5,740 nucleotides of DNA, from the NCBI GenBank assembly GCA_021828425.1, contig JAKARN010000112.1, forward strand, positions 1 to 5,740, read 5' to 3'. The translations under genes and the position numbers were made by a program. Every line of letters starts with the position of its first letter. Position 1 is the first letter of the stretch. The notes below the pieces were generated by a model. It did not search any database. It saw nothing but the letters and a program-made list of their open reading frames with translations, and had not been told where the DNA came from. Below, piece after piece: positions 1 through 5,740 of the stretch. The stretch comes from Pseudomonadota bacterium. GTDB taxonomy: Bacteria > Pseudomonadota > Gammaproteobacteria > JAKAQQ01.

Positions 1-481
1 ATTCCAGAGACACGCCCGCCCGTAATATTGCCGCGATGTCTTGATAATCTTTGGCCTCCGCTCGCTGGAGTATGACTTTCAACTTGGTTGCGAGCAAGTC
101 CGGAAGGGATGCAACCTGGAGCACACCATCATCGGTCATTTCCGGTTCACCGACCCTCCCGGAGCGAATAGATCCAAAGAACGAGATCTTCACGGGGCTC
201 TCCGTGAGATTACCGGACGGAGCCTGAACCGTCAGCGTGTCCACTTGGTCCTGCAGGACGATGCCGTCGTTCAGGAAAGGCATTTCCCGACGTAGTGACG
301 ACTTATGCAGTGATTTATCTGTAAAAAAGCCAAAATCAACGGATTGGCGGTGTCCGACCCGGAGCGCTATTGCCGTACCACCGTAAAGCACCAGCCCGAG
401 ATCGATTGTGGGGCGCAACTGGGGCCAAAGCTGTTGCTGCGCCAACGGCAGAACGTCCTTGCGAGGGCTGAATGTCTGCAT
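1..481 (-). CDS. AbiEii-family nucleotidyltransferase, 3' end outside window
   Basis: The minus strand is open from ATG 481-479 to the left edge (160 codons plus one base). Residues 31-53 carry the nucleotidyltransferase signature of the AbiEii/DUF1814 type: Gly34-Gly35, then GHRQSVDF ending at residue 50. The C-terminal family motif is also present: LLATKLKVILQR at 129-140 and KDYQDI at 144-149. Family members transfer nucleotides to RNA or protein targets and often act as toxins. The usual metal-binding pair is Asp-x-Asp; here it reads Asp49-Phe50-Gly51, so the second Asp is missing (codon GGC, 331-329). Full relatives are about 200 residues, so some 40-60 residues are cut off by the window. 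An in-frame TTG at 499-497 would add MLESWG and overlap the upstream gene; ATG is preferred, preceded directly by a G-run. It is probably translated together with the 100-residue gene upstream. The family call is firm; activity is uncertain because of Gly51. Confidence 0.85.
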   Translation of the reverse strand, partial: MQTFSPRKDVLPLAQQQLWPQLRPTIDLGLVLYGGTAIALRVGHRQSVDFGFFTDKSLHKSSLRREMPFLNDGIVLQDQVDTLTVQAPSGNLTESPVKISFFGSIRSGRVGEPEMTDDGVLQVASLPDLLATKLKVILQRAEAKDYQDIAAILRAGVSLE

Positions 482-491
482 CCCCCAAGAC

Positions 492-794
492 TCAAGCAAT
501 TTTTCTCTGCGGTTCTGGCGGCAGGGGCTCTTTGGCCTCAACCAGTCCCAATCGATAGTGCCAGTAGGCCCAGGATTGCGGACGAAGCCAACCGGGCTCA
601 ACGTGTCGCAGGACACCAGCCAATCGTTCCTCTCCGAGCAGCCGGACCAAGATCTGGATATCTTCAAAGGTGCCGATATCCATGACTTGTGCAATCAGGC
701 GGTTGGGATAACGCAAGGCATCGTCCGGTGTCTTCCACCAGATATATCGGGGAGCAATCTGTTCAAGAAAACTCCAAGACTCGGGATTGAACAT
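492..794 (-). CDS. Trp-rich 100-residue partner of the AbiEii-like transferase, possible antitoxin
   Basis: A complete 100-residue soluble protein with ATG at 794-792 and TGA at 494-492. A GGGGG run (805-801) six bases before the ATG can serve as ribosome binding site. Visible features are a Trp pair in the segment APRYIWWKTPDDAL (14-27), a middle part VMDIGTFEDIQILVRLLG (37-54), and a Trp/Tyr cluster SWAYWHYRLGL (74-84) before a proline-rich tail. There is no signal peptide, membrane segment or Cys. The layout (a 'WK.P..AL' entry, a short helical part after a Gly, then an aromatic finish) resembles small DUF6922-like proteins encoded beside nucleotidyltransferases; this is recalled from memory and not verified. 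It lacks the recognisable winged-helix look and length of AbiEi antitoxins. The position, 10 nt before the transferase ATG on the same strand, suggests a two-gene operon in which this product neutralises or directs the transferase. The coding status is well supported; the function is inference. Confidence 0.8.
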   Translation of the reverse strand: MFNPESWSFLEQIAPRYIWWKTPDDALRYPNRLIAQVMDIGTFEDIQILVRLLGEERLAGVLRHVEPGWLRPQSWAYWHYRLGLVEAKEPLPPEPQRKIA

Positions 795-1088
795 GGCATT
801 CCCCCGAAGGAGGGCAACATGGCGATATTATTGTGGCATTTTCATCTCCCCCGCACCCACGGACCAGCTTTGCAGTGGGCGAACCAGCGCTTTTTGAACT
901 TCGGATCACAGCAAAGGGCGCCGTCCCGGCCAGCTCGAAAGCCCCCCGTACTCACCTTCTCGCCCAGAATCGTCTACACCAGCCCGGCAGGCTGCAGGAG
1001 GACATCTGGGATGTTTGATCCGATTCGTGAGAATACTTGCTCATGTCGGTGACTTTTGGATTGAAAAGGCTCCGATCCCATCCGCGGG

Positions 1089-1117
1089 TTGACACAACTG
1101 CGATTGCGTCGCAGCAT
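1089..1117 (+). promoter_or_regulatory. Putative sigma-70 promoter of the Spy-like gene
   Basis: A perfect TTGACA -35 box (1089-1094) is followed after 17 bases by CAGCAT (1112-1117), a poor -10 matching three of six consensus positions. Transcription would start near 1124, giving a leader of about 27 bases that contains the ribosome binding site. A strong -35 with a weak -10 is typical of promoters that need an activator. The -35 and its placement are seen directly; promoter function is inferred. Confidence 0.5.
1098..1114. promoter_or_regulatory. 17-bp dyad in the promoter spacer, candidate operator
   Basis: CTGCGA (1098-1103), a five-base centre TTGCG, and TCGCAG (1109-1114) form a perfect 6+6 inverted repeat. 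It sits between the -35 and the putative -10 and overlaps the first bases of the latter. Dyads in this location are bound by MerR-type activators or by repressors that block polymerase. No regulator gene is in the window, so the binding protein is unknown. Confidence 0.4.
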
Positions 1118-1139
1118 ACCGGTAAGCGTCACATCTTCC

Positions 1140-1144
1140 GGAGG
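1140..1144 (+). promoter_or_regulatory. Ribosome binding site fixing the start of the Spy-like gene
   Basis: GGAGG lies six bases before ATG 1151. This decides for 1151 over an upstream in-frame ATG at 1037, which has no such site and would place 38 charged residues before the signal peptide and the promoter inside the gene. Confidence 0.8.
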
Positions 1145-1150
1145 TTCCCG

Positions 1151-1702
1151 ATGTCCAAAGCAACCATGAAGAACGCCGTCTTGGCGATGGCCCTGGCCAC
1201 CGTGGCGGCAGGCCTCAGTCCGGCCCATGCGGCCATGCATGGCCGACCGGTCACCCGGGCGAAGCGGGGGATGTATTTCATGCATCATTCGCTCGGCTTT
1301 CCCTTCATCTTCTTCGTCTTCCATCCTGGTCCGCACTGGGATCTCATGCATGCCGCAGCCCTCCACTTGACCCCACAACAGGTGGCGGAAGAGAAGCATC
1401 TGGCCATGGGAATGATGATGGAGACGGGTCGAGGAGTCCGCCAACTCAAGGCGGCTTACCGGAACTACCGGATGGCGGCGCGGGCTCCCAATCCATCCAT
1501 CCGGGCACTCGTGGGTGATGTCATGGCGGTGGGTCGGGCACAAACCTATCTCGGCTACGTGATGATTCCCTTCCATCTCAAGGGCTATCGTCTGCTCGAT
1601 CCCGCACAACGGATCATCTACCTCAGACTCGCAGCGAAGATGCGCATGCACATGATGCACGTCTGGCACCGGATGCATCGGATGGGCGGAATGCACCACT
1701 AG
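1151..1702 (+). CDS. Secreted Met/His-rich Spy/CpxP-like periplasmic protein
   Basis: A 183-residue protein beginning MSKATMKNAV, with a classical signal peptide (about residues 1-27, cleavage after the AHA at 25-27). A hydrophobic stretch follows at 49-57. The motif LTPQQ (73-77) matches the LTxxQ motif of the Spy/CpxP/CnrX group of periplasmic chaperones and metal-sensing proteins, and residues 70-170 look helical, as in that fold. The protein contains 21 Met and 16 His but no Cys. The last 20 residues alone hold seven Met and six His, ending in GGMHH, which suggests binding of a soft metal such as copper or silver. Known relatives prevent aggregation in the periplasm during envelope or metal stress. 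It has its own promoter and a strong terminator, so it is probably monocistronic, with dsbD just downstream. Secretion and Met/His richness are seen; the family call rests on the LTxxQ motif and size; metal binding is inferred. Confidence 0.8.
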   Translation: MSKATMKNAVLAMALATVAAGLSPAHAAMHGRPVTRAKRGMYFMHHSLGFPFIFFVFHPGPHWDLMHAAALHLTPQQVAEEKHLAMGMMMETGRGVRQLKAAYRNYRMAARAPNPSIRALVGDVMAVGRAQTYLGYVMIPFHLKGYRLLDPAQRIIYLRLAAKMRMHMMHVWHRMHRMGGMHH

Positions 1703-1752
1703 TTGCGGGCTGATCTTTTCTCAGGACCGATCCGTCCTCAACCCCTGGCAAC

Positions 1753-1785
1753 CCGGCCCCGGGCGCAGCCCCGGGGCCGGCTTTT
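1753..1785 (+). terminator. Intrinsic terminator after the Spy-like gene
   Basis: A perfect 11-bp GC-only stem, CCGGCCCCGGG (1753-1763) and CCCGGGGCCGG (1770-1780), encloses a six-base loop and is followed by CTTTT. It lies about 50 bases after the stop codon of the Spy-like gene and separates that transcript from dsbD. Confidence 0.85.
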
Positions 1786-1874
1786 CCACCTGGAGGAGGC
1801 GGGCGTTTCGTTCTCCCGGTGAAATGAACCGGCCCCGGCAGGCAAACACGGGCTCGGGGCGCCCCTCCGGCTTC

Positions 1875-1883
1875 TGCTACACT
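1875..1883 (+). promoter_or_regulatory. Putative extended -10 promoter for dsbD
   Basis: TGC followed by TACACT (1878-1883) forms an extended -10 element (TGn plus four of six consensus bases). No good -35 is visible 16-18 bases upstream, which extended -10 promoters can tolerate. Transcription would begin near 1890, giving a leader of about 75 bases before dsbD and probably also serving glgB. The placement between the terminator and dsbD supports it; it is a motif call only. Confidence 0.4.
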
Positions 1884-1950
1884 GTCCCATTCCCTTCCTT
1901 CGTTTGGGCGGCCCGAATCCCTGAACCCTTGCGGCCGGCCCTGAAGTTTC

Positions 1951-1954
1951 GAGG
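1951..1954 (+). promoter_or_regulatory. Ribosome binding site fixing the start of dsbD
   Basis: GAGG ends nine bases before ATG 1964. An in-frame TTG at 1955 directly abuts this site and would be too close to it, so the ATG is the better start. Confidence 0.65.
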
Positions 1955-1963
1955 TTGCCTTTC

Positions 1964-3856
1964 ATGGACCGCCCGTATCCATCGCCCCGGTCGTCCACGC
2001 TCTTCTGTGCGCTCTCGCTGACCGCCCTTTTACTGGCAGGCCCCACGGCGGGCGCCCGACCCTCCATCCTGAGCCGGCTTCTGGCCCGCGGATCCCACCA
2101 TTTTCTCCCCGTGAACCAAGCCTTCGTCCTCCGCGCCACCCGCCCGGACCGCGAGACCGTGATGCTCACCTGGAGGCTTGGGCCGGGCTACTACCTCTAC
2201 CGCCGCCAGTTCCGTTTCCGGGTGATGGCTCCAGCCCACACGCGACTGGGCGCACCCCTGTTCCCAGCCTCCACACTCCGGAACGATGGGACCTTCGGTA
2301 TCGTGCACGTGTTTTTCAATCGTCTGGCTCTCCCACTGCCGGTCTACGGAACGCACGGTCAGGCTTTGATACTCAAAGTCCGCTACCAGGGCTGTTCGGC
2401 CGCCGGCTTGTGTTACCCGCCGGTCCACCGGACCCTGAGCCTGCCTGCCTCCCACATCCAGCCGTCCTCTCACGACAGAAAGACCCATCCGACCCTCTTC
2501 GGATCTTTTGGGAACCTGGAACGGAAGGCGGGGCATCTCACACTCCATGCCCCGCTGGCGCTCGCCATTCTCGCCTTCGTCCTGATGGGAGTACTTCTCA
2601 CCTTCACCCCCTGCTCGGCGCCGATGATCCCGATCATCGTAACGGTTCTGAGCCGGGGGGATTCGCGACGGATCCGTTCGCTCCTGCCACGGGCTTTGGT
2701 CTACGTTTTGGCACTTGCCCTCTCCTACACCGCAGCGGGCCTGATTGCAGGTGCCCTGGGACGCAGTCTCAGCACCATTCTCGAGACCCCCTGGGTCATC
2801 GGGCTTTTGGCTGCCCTGTTCGTCGCACTGGCGCTTTCCCTCTTCGGTCTCTTCGAACTCCGCCTGCCGAGCGTCGTCCAGGATTGGGCGAACCGCAACC
2901 AGTCCCGGGGAGGACCTGCGGGCAGTCTCGCCGGGAGTGCCGTGATGGGCGTGATCTCCGCGGTCCTGGTCGGACCTTGCCTGATCCCGCCACTCGCGGC
3001 CATTCTCATCCTGATCGCTCAGCATGGGGCCGTTGTACGGGGGGGGATCCTCCTTTTCTCCCTGGGCATCGGCATGGGTCTCCCCCTCCTGGTCTTCGGC
3101 CTGACCGCTGGCCGTTTCTGGCCCAAAAGCGGACCCTGGCTCAGGGCCGTGAACATCCTCCTGGGCTTTTTACTTCTGGCCCTCGCCCTCTGGTATCTCA
3201 GCGACCTCCTCCCCATGTCATGGATCCTGGCGTTGGCCGGCATTGTGCTCCTTCTCGGCGGAGGCTTCCTGAACCAGGCGGAACGGCTGAGCCGTGCCAA
3301 AACCCCGGGAGCCTCCCCCTGGCTTTGGGCACTCTGCGCGCTCTTCACCCTCCTGGGGGCCATGGAAATCGTGGGGGCCAGTCTTGGCGGAACGAATCTC
3401 CTAGAACCCCTCCCCGCCTTATCCCCTGTGGCAACCGCCCGCACCCCGGGACCGGCCGGTCATCCGGTCAGCTGGATCCAGGTCACGAGTCTCGACCAGC
3501 TCGACCGGGCCCTCCATCGTGCGCAGCAAAACCAAAGGGCCGCCGTGGTCGACTTCTGGGCCCAGTGGTGCATCTCCTGTCGCTTGATGGACCAGCGGCT
3601 CGATGGAAACCGCACCATCGGTACCCTTGCCCCGAGGCTGGCATTCATCCGGGTCGACCTCACCCGGGATACGCCGAATGCCCGCCTGCTTCTCCATCAT
3701 TTCCACATCCTGGGTCCGCCGACCTTCCTTTTCTATACGGCCGAAGGTCCGCCGCTCCCCCATGACCGGCTCATCGGCGAAACCGGCATGACCCGGTTTA
3801 TCCGCCATGTGCGCATGGCGCTGGCCGCCCCGGCCCCCTCCCCCCTCAACGGTTAA
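1964..3856 (+). CDS. dsbD: Thiol:disulfide interchange protein DsbD, full length
   Basis: A 630-residue inner-membrane protein (numbered from ATG 1964) that carries electrons from cytoplasmic thioredoxin to periplasmic thiol proteins such as DsbC and cytochrome c maturation factors. It starts with a signal peptide (about 1-31). The periplasmic alpha domain (about 40-165) has the Cys pair C144/C150 in GCSAAGLCYPP. The membrane beta domain has eight hydrophobic segments (about 198-221, 243-265, 276-297, 322-350, 359-382, 396-412, 418-434, 451-473) and the Cys pair C217 (FTPCSAPMIP) and C339 (VGPCLIPPL). The C-terminal thioredoxin-like gamma domain (about 500-615) has WCISC (C536/C539) and the cis-Pro segment LGPPTFLFY (583-591). 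All six redox cysteines are present, so the protein should be functional. The first beta motif differs from the common PCVLPM form (Ser-Ala in place of Val-Leu). Length is slightly above the usual 560-600. The stop lies 7 nt before the likely glgB start. Confidence 0.95.
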   Translation: MDRPYPSPRSSTLFCALSLTALLLAGPTAGARPSILSRLLARGSHHFLPVNQAFVLRATRPDRETVMLTWRLGPGYYLYRRQFRFRVMAPAHTRLGAPLFPASTLRNDGTFGIVHVFFNRLALPLPVYGTHGQALILKVRYQGCSAAGLCYPPVHRTLSLPASHIQPSSHDRKTHPTLFGSFGNLERKAGHLTLHAPLALAILAFVLMGVLLTFTPCSAPMIPIIVTVLSRGDSRRIRSLLPRALVYVLALALSYTAAGLIAGALGRSLSTILETPWVIGLLAALFVALALSLFGLFELRLPSVVQDWANRNQSRGGPAGSLAGSAVMGVISAVLVGPCLIPPLAAILILIAQHGAVVRGGILLFSLGIGMGLPLLVFGLTAGRFWPKSGPWLRAVNILLGFLLLALALWYLSDLLPMSWILALAGIVLLLGGGFLNQAERLSRAKTPGASPWLWALCALFTLLGAMEIVGASLGGTNLLEPLPALSPVATARTPGPAGHPVSWIQVTSLDQLDRALHRAQQNQRAAVVDFWAQWCISCRLMDQRLDGNRTIGTLAPRLAFIRVDLTRDTPNARLLLHHFHILGPPTFLFYTAEGPPLPHDRLIGETGMTRFIRHVRMALAAPAPSPLNG

Positions 3857-3863
3857 GCGCCCC

Positions 3864-5740
3864 TTGCCCCAAAGGAAGGCGGCTTTCCTCGCAGACACTC
3901 CCGATCCCTTCACATGGCGGGGTCAGCACCAGCGGGGACCACAAGCCATTCAGCGGGTGGTGCTACCTGGGGCAGAATACGTCCAGATTTTGACGACCGG
4001 TACACCGCACAAGCTTGACTGTGTCGATGACCTGAACGGGTTTTTCGTGCGCGAGGGCTCACCCTTGCCCACGCCCTACCGGCTTTTGTGGCACGACAGA
4101 CTCGGCTCCCACGAACGTTACGACCCCTATCTTTTCGGGCCGGTCCTGGATGGGACCGTTCTGGCGCGCTTGAACGCCGGGACCCTCCTCGACGCTCCTC
4201 AGCATCTCGGGGCGAAGCGCATCGTGCATGAGGGTGTTCCGGGACTGTTTTTCGCCGTCTGGGCACCGCGCGCCATCCAGGTGAGCGTAGTCGGCGACTT
4301 CAACGGGTGGAATCCGGCGTTCCATCCCCTGCGACCCCGTGGCACCAGCGGGGTCTGGGAGCTTTTCATTCCCGGACTCGAAGACGACAACTCCGGCTAC
4401 CAGTTTGCGCTCAAAGCCCGCGAGGGCCCGGTCCTTCTGCGTGCCGATCCCTATGGCCGGGCATTTGAGATGCGCCCGGGACCCAAGGCCCGGATTCCGG
4501 AACAGCAGCACATCTGGCACGATGCAGAATGGCTTGAGCGCAGGAAGAAGTGGGATTGGCAACACGAACCCCTGCAGATCTACGAGGTGCACCTCGGTTC
4601 CTGGAAGCGGAGTTCGGATCCCGGCTGGCCCAACTACCGGGATGTGGCCCGTGATCTCGTCGAGCACTGCCGGCTTTTGGGCTACACCCACATCGAGCTC
4701 CTGCCCATCCTGGAGCATCCTTTGGACGAGTCCTGGGGATACCAGGCCACCGGCTATTTCGCCCCCACTTCGAGGTACGGAAGCCCGGACGACTTCCGGG
4801 CCTTCGTGGAGACTTGTCATGAAGCAGGGATCGGCGTCATACTCGACTGGGTTCCGGCCCATTTCCCAGGGAACGAGGGGGCGCTCAGCCGCTTCGACGG
4901 GGAGCCCCTCTACGAGTACGCAGATCCGCGGGAAGGATGGCATCCCGACTGGGGGACCCTGATCTTCAACTTTGGCCGCCCCGAGGTCCGCAGTTTCCTG
5001 CTCTCGAGCGCCATCTTCTGGCTCGAGGAATTCCACCTGGACGGACTTCGGGTCGATGCCGTGAGTTCCATGCTCTACCGGGACTACTCGCGCGGTCCCG
5101 GCGAGTGGATTCCGAACCGCCTGGGGACCCATGAAAACCTGGAGGCGGTCTCATTCCTCCGCACGCTCACGGGGTGGGCCGAGAACGCGCAGACGGGCAT
5201 CCTCTTGATCGCCGAGGAATCCTCGGCGTGGCCCCACGTCACCCATCCCACCCAGGACGGCGGACTCGGCTTTTCCCTGAAGTGGAACCTGGGCTGGTTC
5301 CACGATACCGTGGACTACCTGCACCTTCTCCCTCCCGCACGGACTGCCCAACCCCAACTCCTCACCTTCAACCGCATCTACGCCTTCACCGAGCGCTTTC
5401 TCCTGCCCCTCTCCCATGACGAAGTAACCCACGGAAAGGGTCCGCTCATCGACAAAATGTCGGGCACCCCGCAAGAGACACGGGCCAGTCTCCGGCTCCT
5501 TCTGGTCTACCAGATGCTGACCCCGGGCAAGAAGCTTAGCTTCATGGGCAACGAGTTTGGCGCCTCCCGCGAGTGGATGCTCAAGAGCGGGCTCGACTGG
5601 GAGGAGGCCGGGCGCCCCCCCGGATCCGGGATCCTCCGGCTGAACCGTGACCTGGGACGGCTCTATGCGACCCATCCCTCGCTTTACGACCTTGATTTCG
5701 ACGAACGGGGCTTCAAATGGATCGATTGTCCCGCCCCCGG
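3864..5740 (+). CDS. glgB: 1,4-alpha-glucan branching enzyme GlgB, 3' end outside window
   Basis: Cytoplasmic glycogen branching enzyme: it cuts alpha-1,4 chains and reattaches them as alpha-1,6 branches. The frame stays open to the right edge, giving 625 codons of an expected 720-730. Order of domains: N1 domain from DPF (14-16) to about 115; CBM48 with FAVWAP (130-135) and GDFNGW (144-149); GH13 barrel from YEVHLGSW (240-247). Catalytic residues by family alignment are nucleophile D398 in LRVDAV, acid/base E451 in IAEES, and D519 in LSHDEVTHGK, with the same 53- and 121-residue spacing as the E. coli enzyme. Region I reads DWVPAHF from D328. The start is uncertain: TTG 3864 gives an N-terminus like known enzymes but has no clear ribosome binding site; ATG 3807 would overlap dsbD and add a Pro/Arg-rich stretch; later GTGs (3957, 3960) would lose the conserved DPF. 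Translation may be coupled to dsbD, whose stop lies 7 nt upstream. The function is certain, the exact start is not. Confidence 0.93.
   Translation, partial: MPQRKAAFLADTPDPFTWRGQHQRGPQAIQRVVLPGAEYVQILTTGTPHKLDCVDDLNGFFVREGSPLPTPYRLLWHDRLGSHERYDPYLFGPVLDGTVLARLNAGTLLDAPQHLGAKRIVHEGVPGLFFAVWAPRAIQVSVVGDFNGWNPAFHPLRPRGTSGVWELFIPGLEDDNSGYQFALKAREGPVLLRADPYGRAFEMRPGPKARIPEQQHIWHDAEWLERRKKWDWQHEPLQIYEVHLGSWKRSSDPGWPNYRDVARDLVEHCRLLGYTHIELLPILEHPLDESWGYQATGYFAPTSRYGSPDDFRAFVETCHEAGIGVILDWVPAHFPGNEGALSRFDGEPLYEYADPREGWHPDWGTLIFNFGRPEVRSFLLSSAIFWLEEFHLDGLRVDAVSSMLYRDYSRGPGEWIPNRLGTHENLEAVSFLRTLTGWAENAQTGILLIAEESSAWPHVTHPTQDGGLGFSLKWNLGWFHDTVDYLHLLPPARTAQPQLLTFNRIYAFTERFLLPLSHDEVTHGKGPLIDKMSGTPQETRASLRLLLVYQMLTPGKKLSFMGNEFGASREWMLKSGLDWEEAGRPPGSGILRLNRDLGRLYATHPSLYDLDFDERGFKWIDCPAP

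Larger units (their letters stand above)
795..1150. other. Divergent intergenic region between the minus-strand pair and the Spy-like gene
   Basis: These 356 bases hold no convincing conserved gene on either strand. The right end carries the promoter, dyad and ribosome binding site of the Spy-like gene. On the left, an AT-rich patch at 825-832 reads AATAAT/TAATAT on the minus strand and could be a -10 box for the minus-strand pair, but no acceptable -35 is seen 16-18 bases further up. A 37-codon minus-strand frame (842-955, GTG start) containing CCDPKFKKRWFAHC is described under findings; it is too short to call as a gene. Confidence 0.6.

Noticed and set aside
408..1052. Plus-strand frame of 214 codons across the minus-strand pair and the intergenic region
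   Set aside because: It crosses two minus-strand genes with clear family or coding character and shows no domain of its own.
1231..1244. Perfect 14-bp palindrome GGCCATGCATGGCC, with further ATGCAT copies at 1280, 1346 and 1673
   Set aside because: All copies are inside the Spy-like gene and are explained by frequent Met-His or Cys-free Met/His-rich coding; nothing suggests a regulatory site.
974..1699. Long minus-strand frame rich in His and Arg opposite the Spy-like gene
   Set aside because: It is the antisense shadow of the Met/His-rich gene; it has no signal, domain or ribosome binding site, whereas the plus strand has all of these.
1723..1738. Small hairpin AGGAC-N6-GTCCT just after the Spy-like gene
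   Set aside because: Only five pairs and no T-run follows; the real terminator is the 11-bp stem at 1753-1780.
2410..3765. 451-codon plus-strand frame within dsbD
   Set aside because: Its composition is dominated by Pro, Arg and Gly, typical of an out-of-frame reading of a GC-rich gene; DsbD motifs lie in the other frame.
3914..4018. Short frame with ATG directly before the glgB N-terminal region
   Set aside because: It is in a different frame from the GlgB domains and ends after 34 codons; the GlgB frame is already open here.
4059..5132. 357-codon minus-strand frame opposite glgB
   Set aside because: The plus strand encodes an unambiguous GlgB across the whole stretch; the antisense frame reflects GC-rich codon structure and has no recognisable motif.

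Overview
This is a GC-rich proteobacterial window. The product types are a full-length type I GlgB, a three-domain DsbD and a Spy/CpxP-like periplasmic protein, which together fit a Gram-negative with a developed periplasm. The style resembles acidophilic or chemolithotrophic gamma- or acidithiobacillia-type genomes, but sequence reading alone does not fix the genus.

Layout, left to right. (1) Positions 1-794, minus strand: a compact two-gene unit. A 100-residue Trp-rich protein (492-794) is followed 10 nt later by an AbiEii-family nucleotidyltransferase (1-481) that runs off the left edge. It looks like a toxin-antitoxin or abortive-infection type module, except that the partner is not a classical AbiEi winged-helix protein and the transferase has Gly where the family's second catalytic Asp is expected. 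(2) Positions 795-1150: a divergent intergenic region. A TTGACA -35 box and a 17-bp dyad lie just before the next gene. (3) Positions 1151-1702, plus strand: a secreted Met/His-rich Spy/CpxP-like protein with an LTPQQ motif, closed by a strong intrinsic terminator at 1753-1785. (4) Positions 1964-3856, plus strand: dsbD, complete, with all six conserved cysteines. (5) Position 3864 to the right edge, plus strand: glgB, N-terminal about 625 residues, catalytic triad present, C-terminal roughly 90-100 residues outside the window.

The Spy-like protein and DsbD both act in periplasmic protein quality control: one as a probable chaperone or metal binder, the other feeding reducing power to periplasmic thiol proteins. 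They are adjacent but separated by a terminator, so they are probably separate transcripts. glgB follows dsbD by only 7 nt, without a visible terminator or promoter, and is probably co-transcribed with it, although the two products have no obvious biochemical link. The minus-strand module looks like accessory DNA next to a housekeeping region. The most noteworthy items are the unusual nucleotidyltransferase pair with its altered active site and the dyad within the promoter of the Met/His-rich gene.
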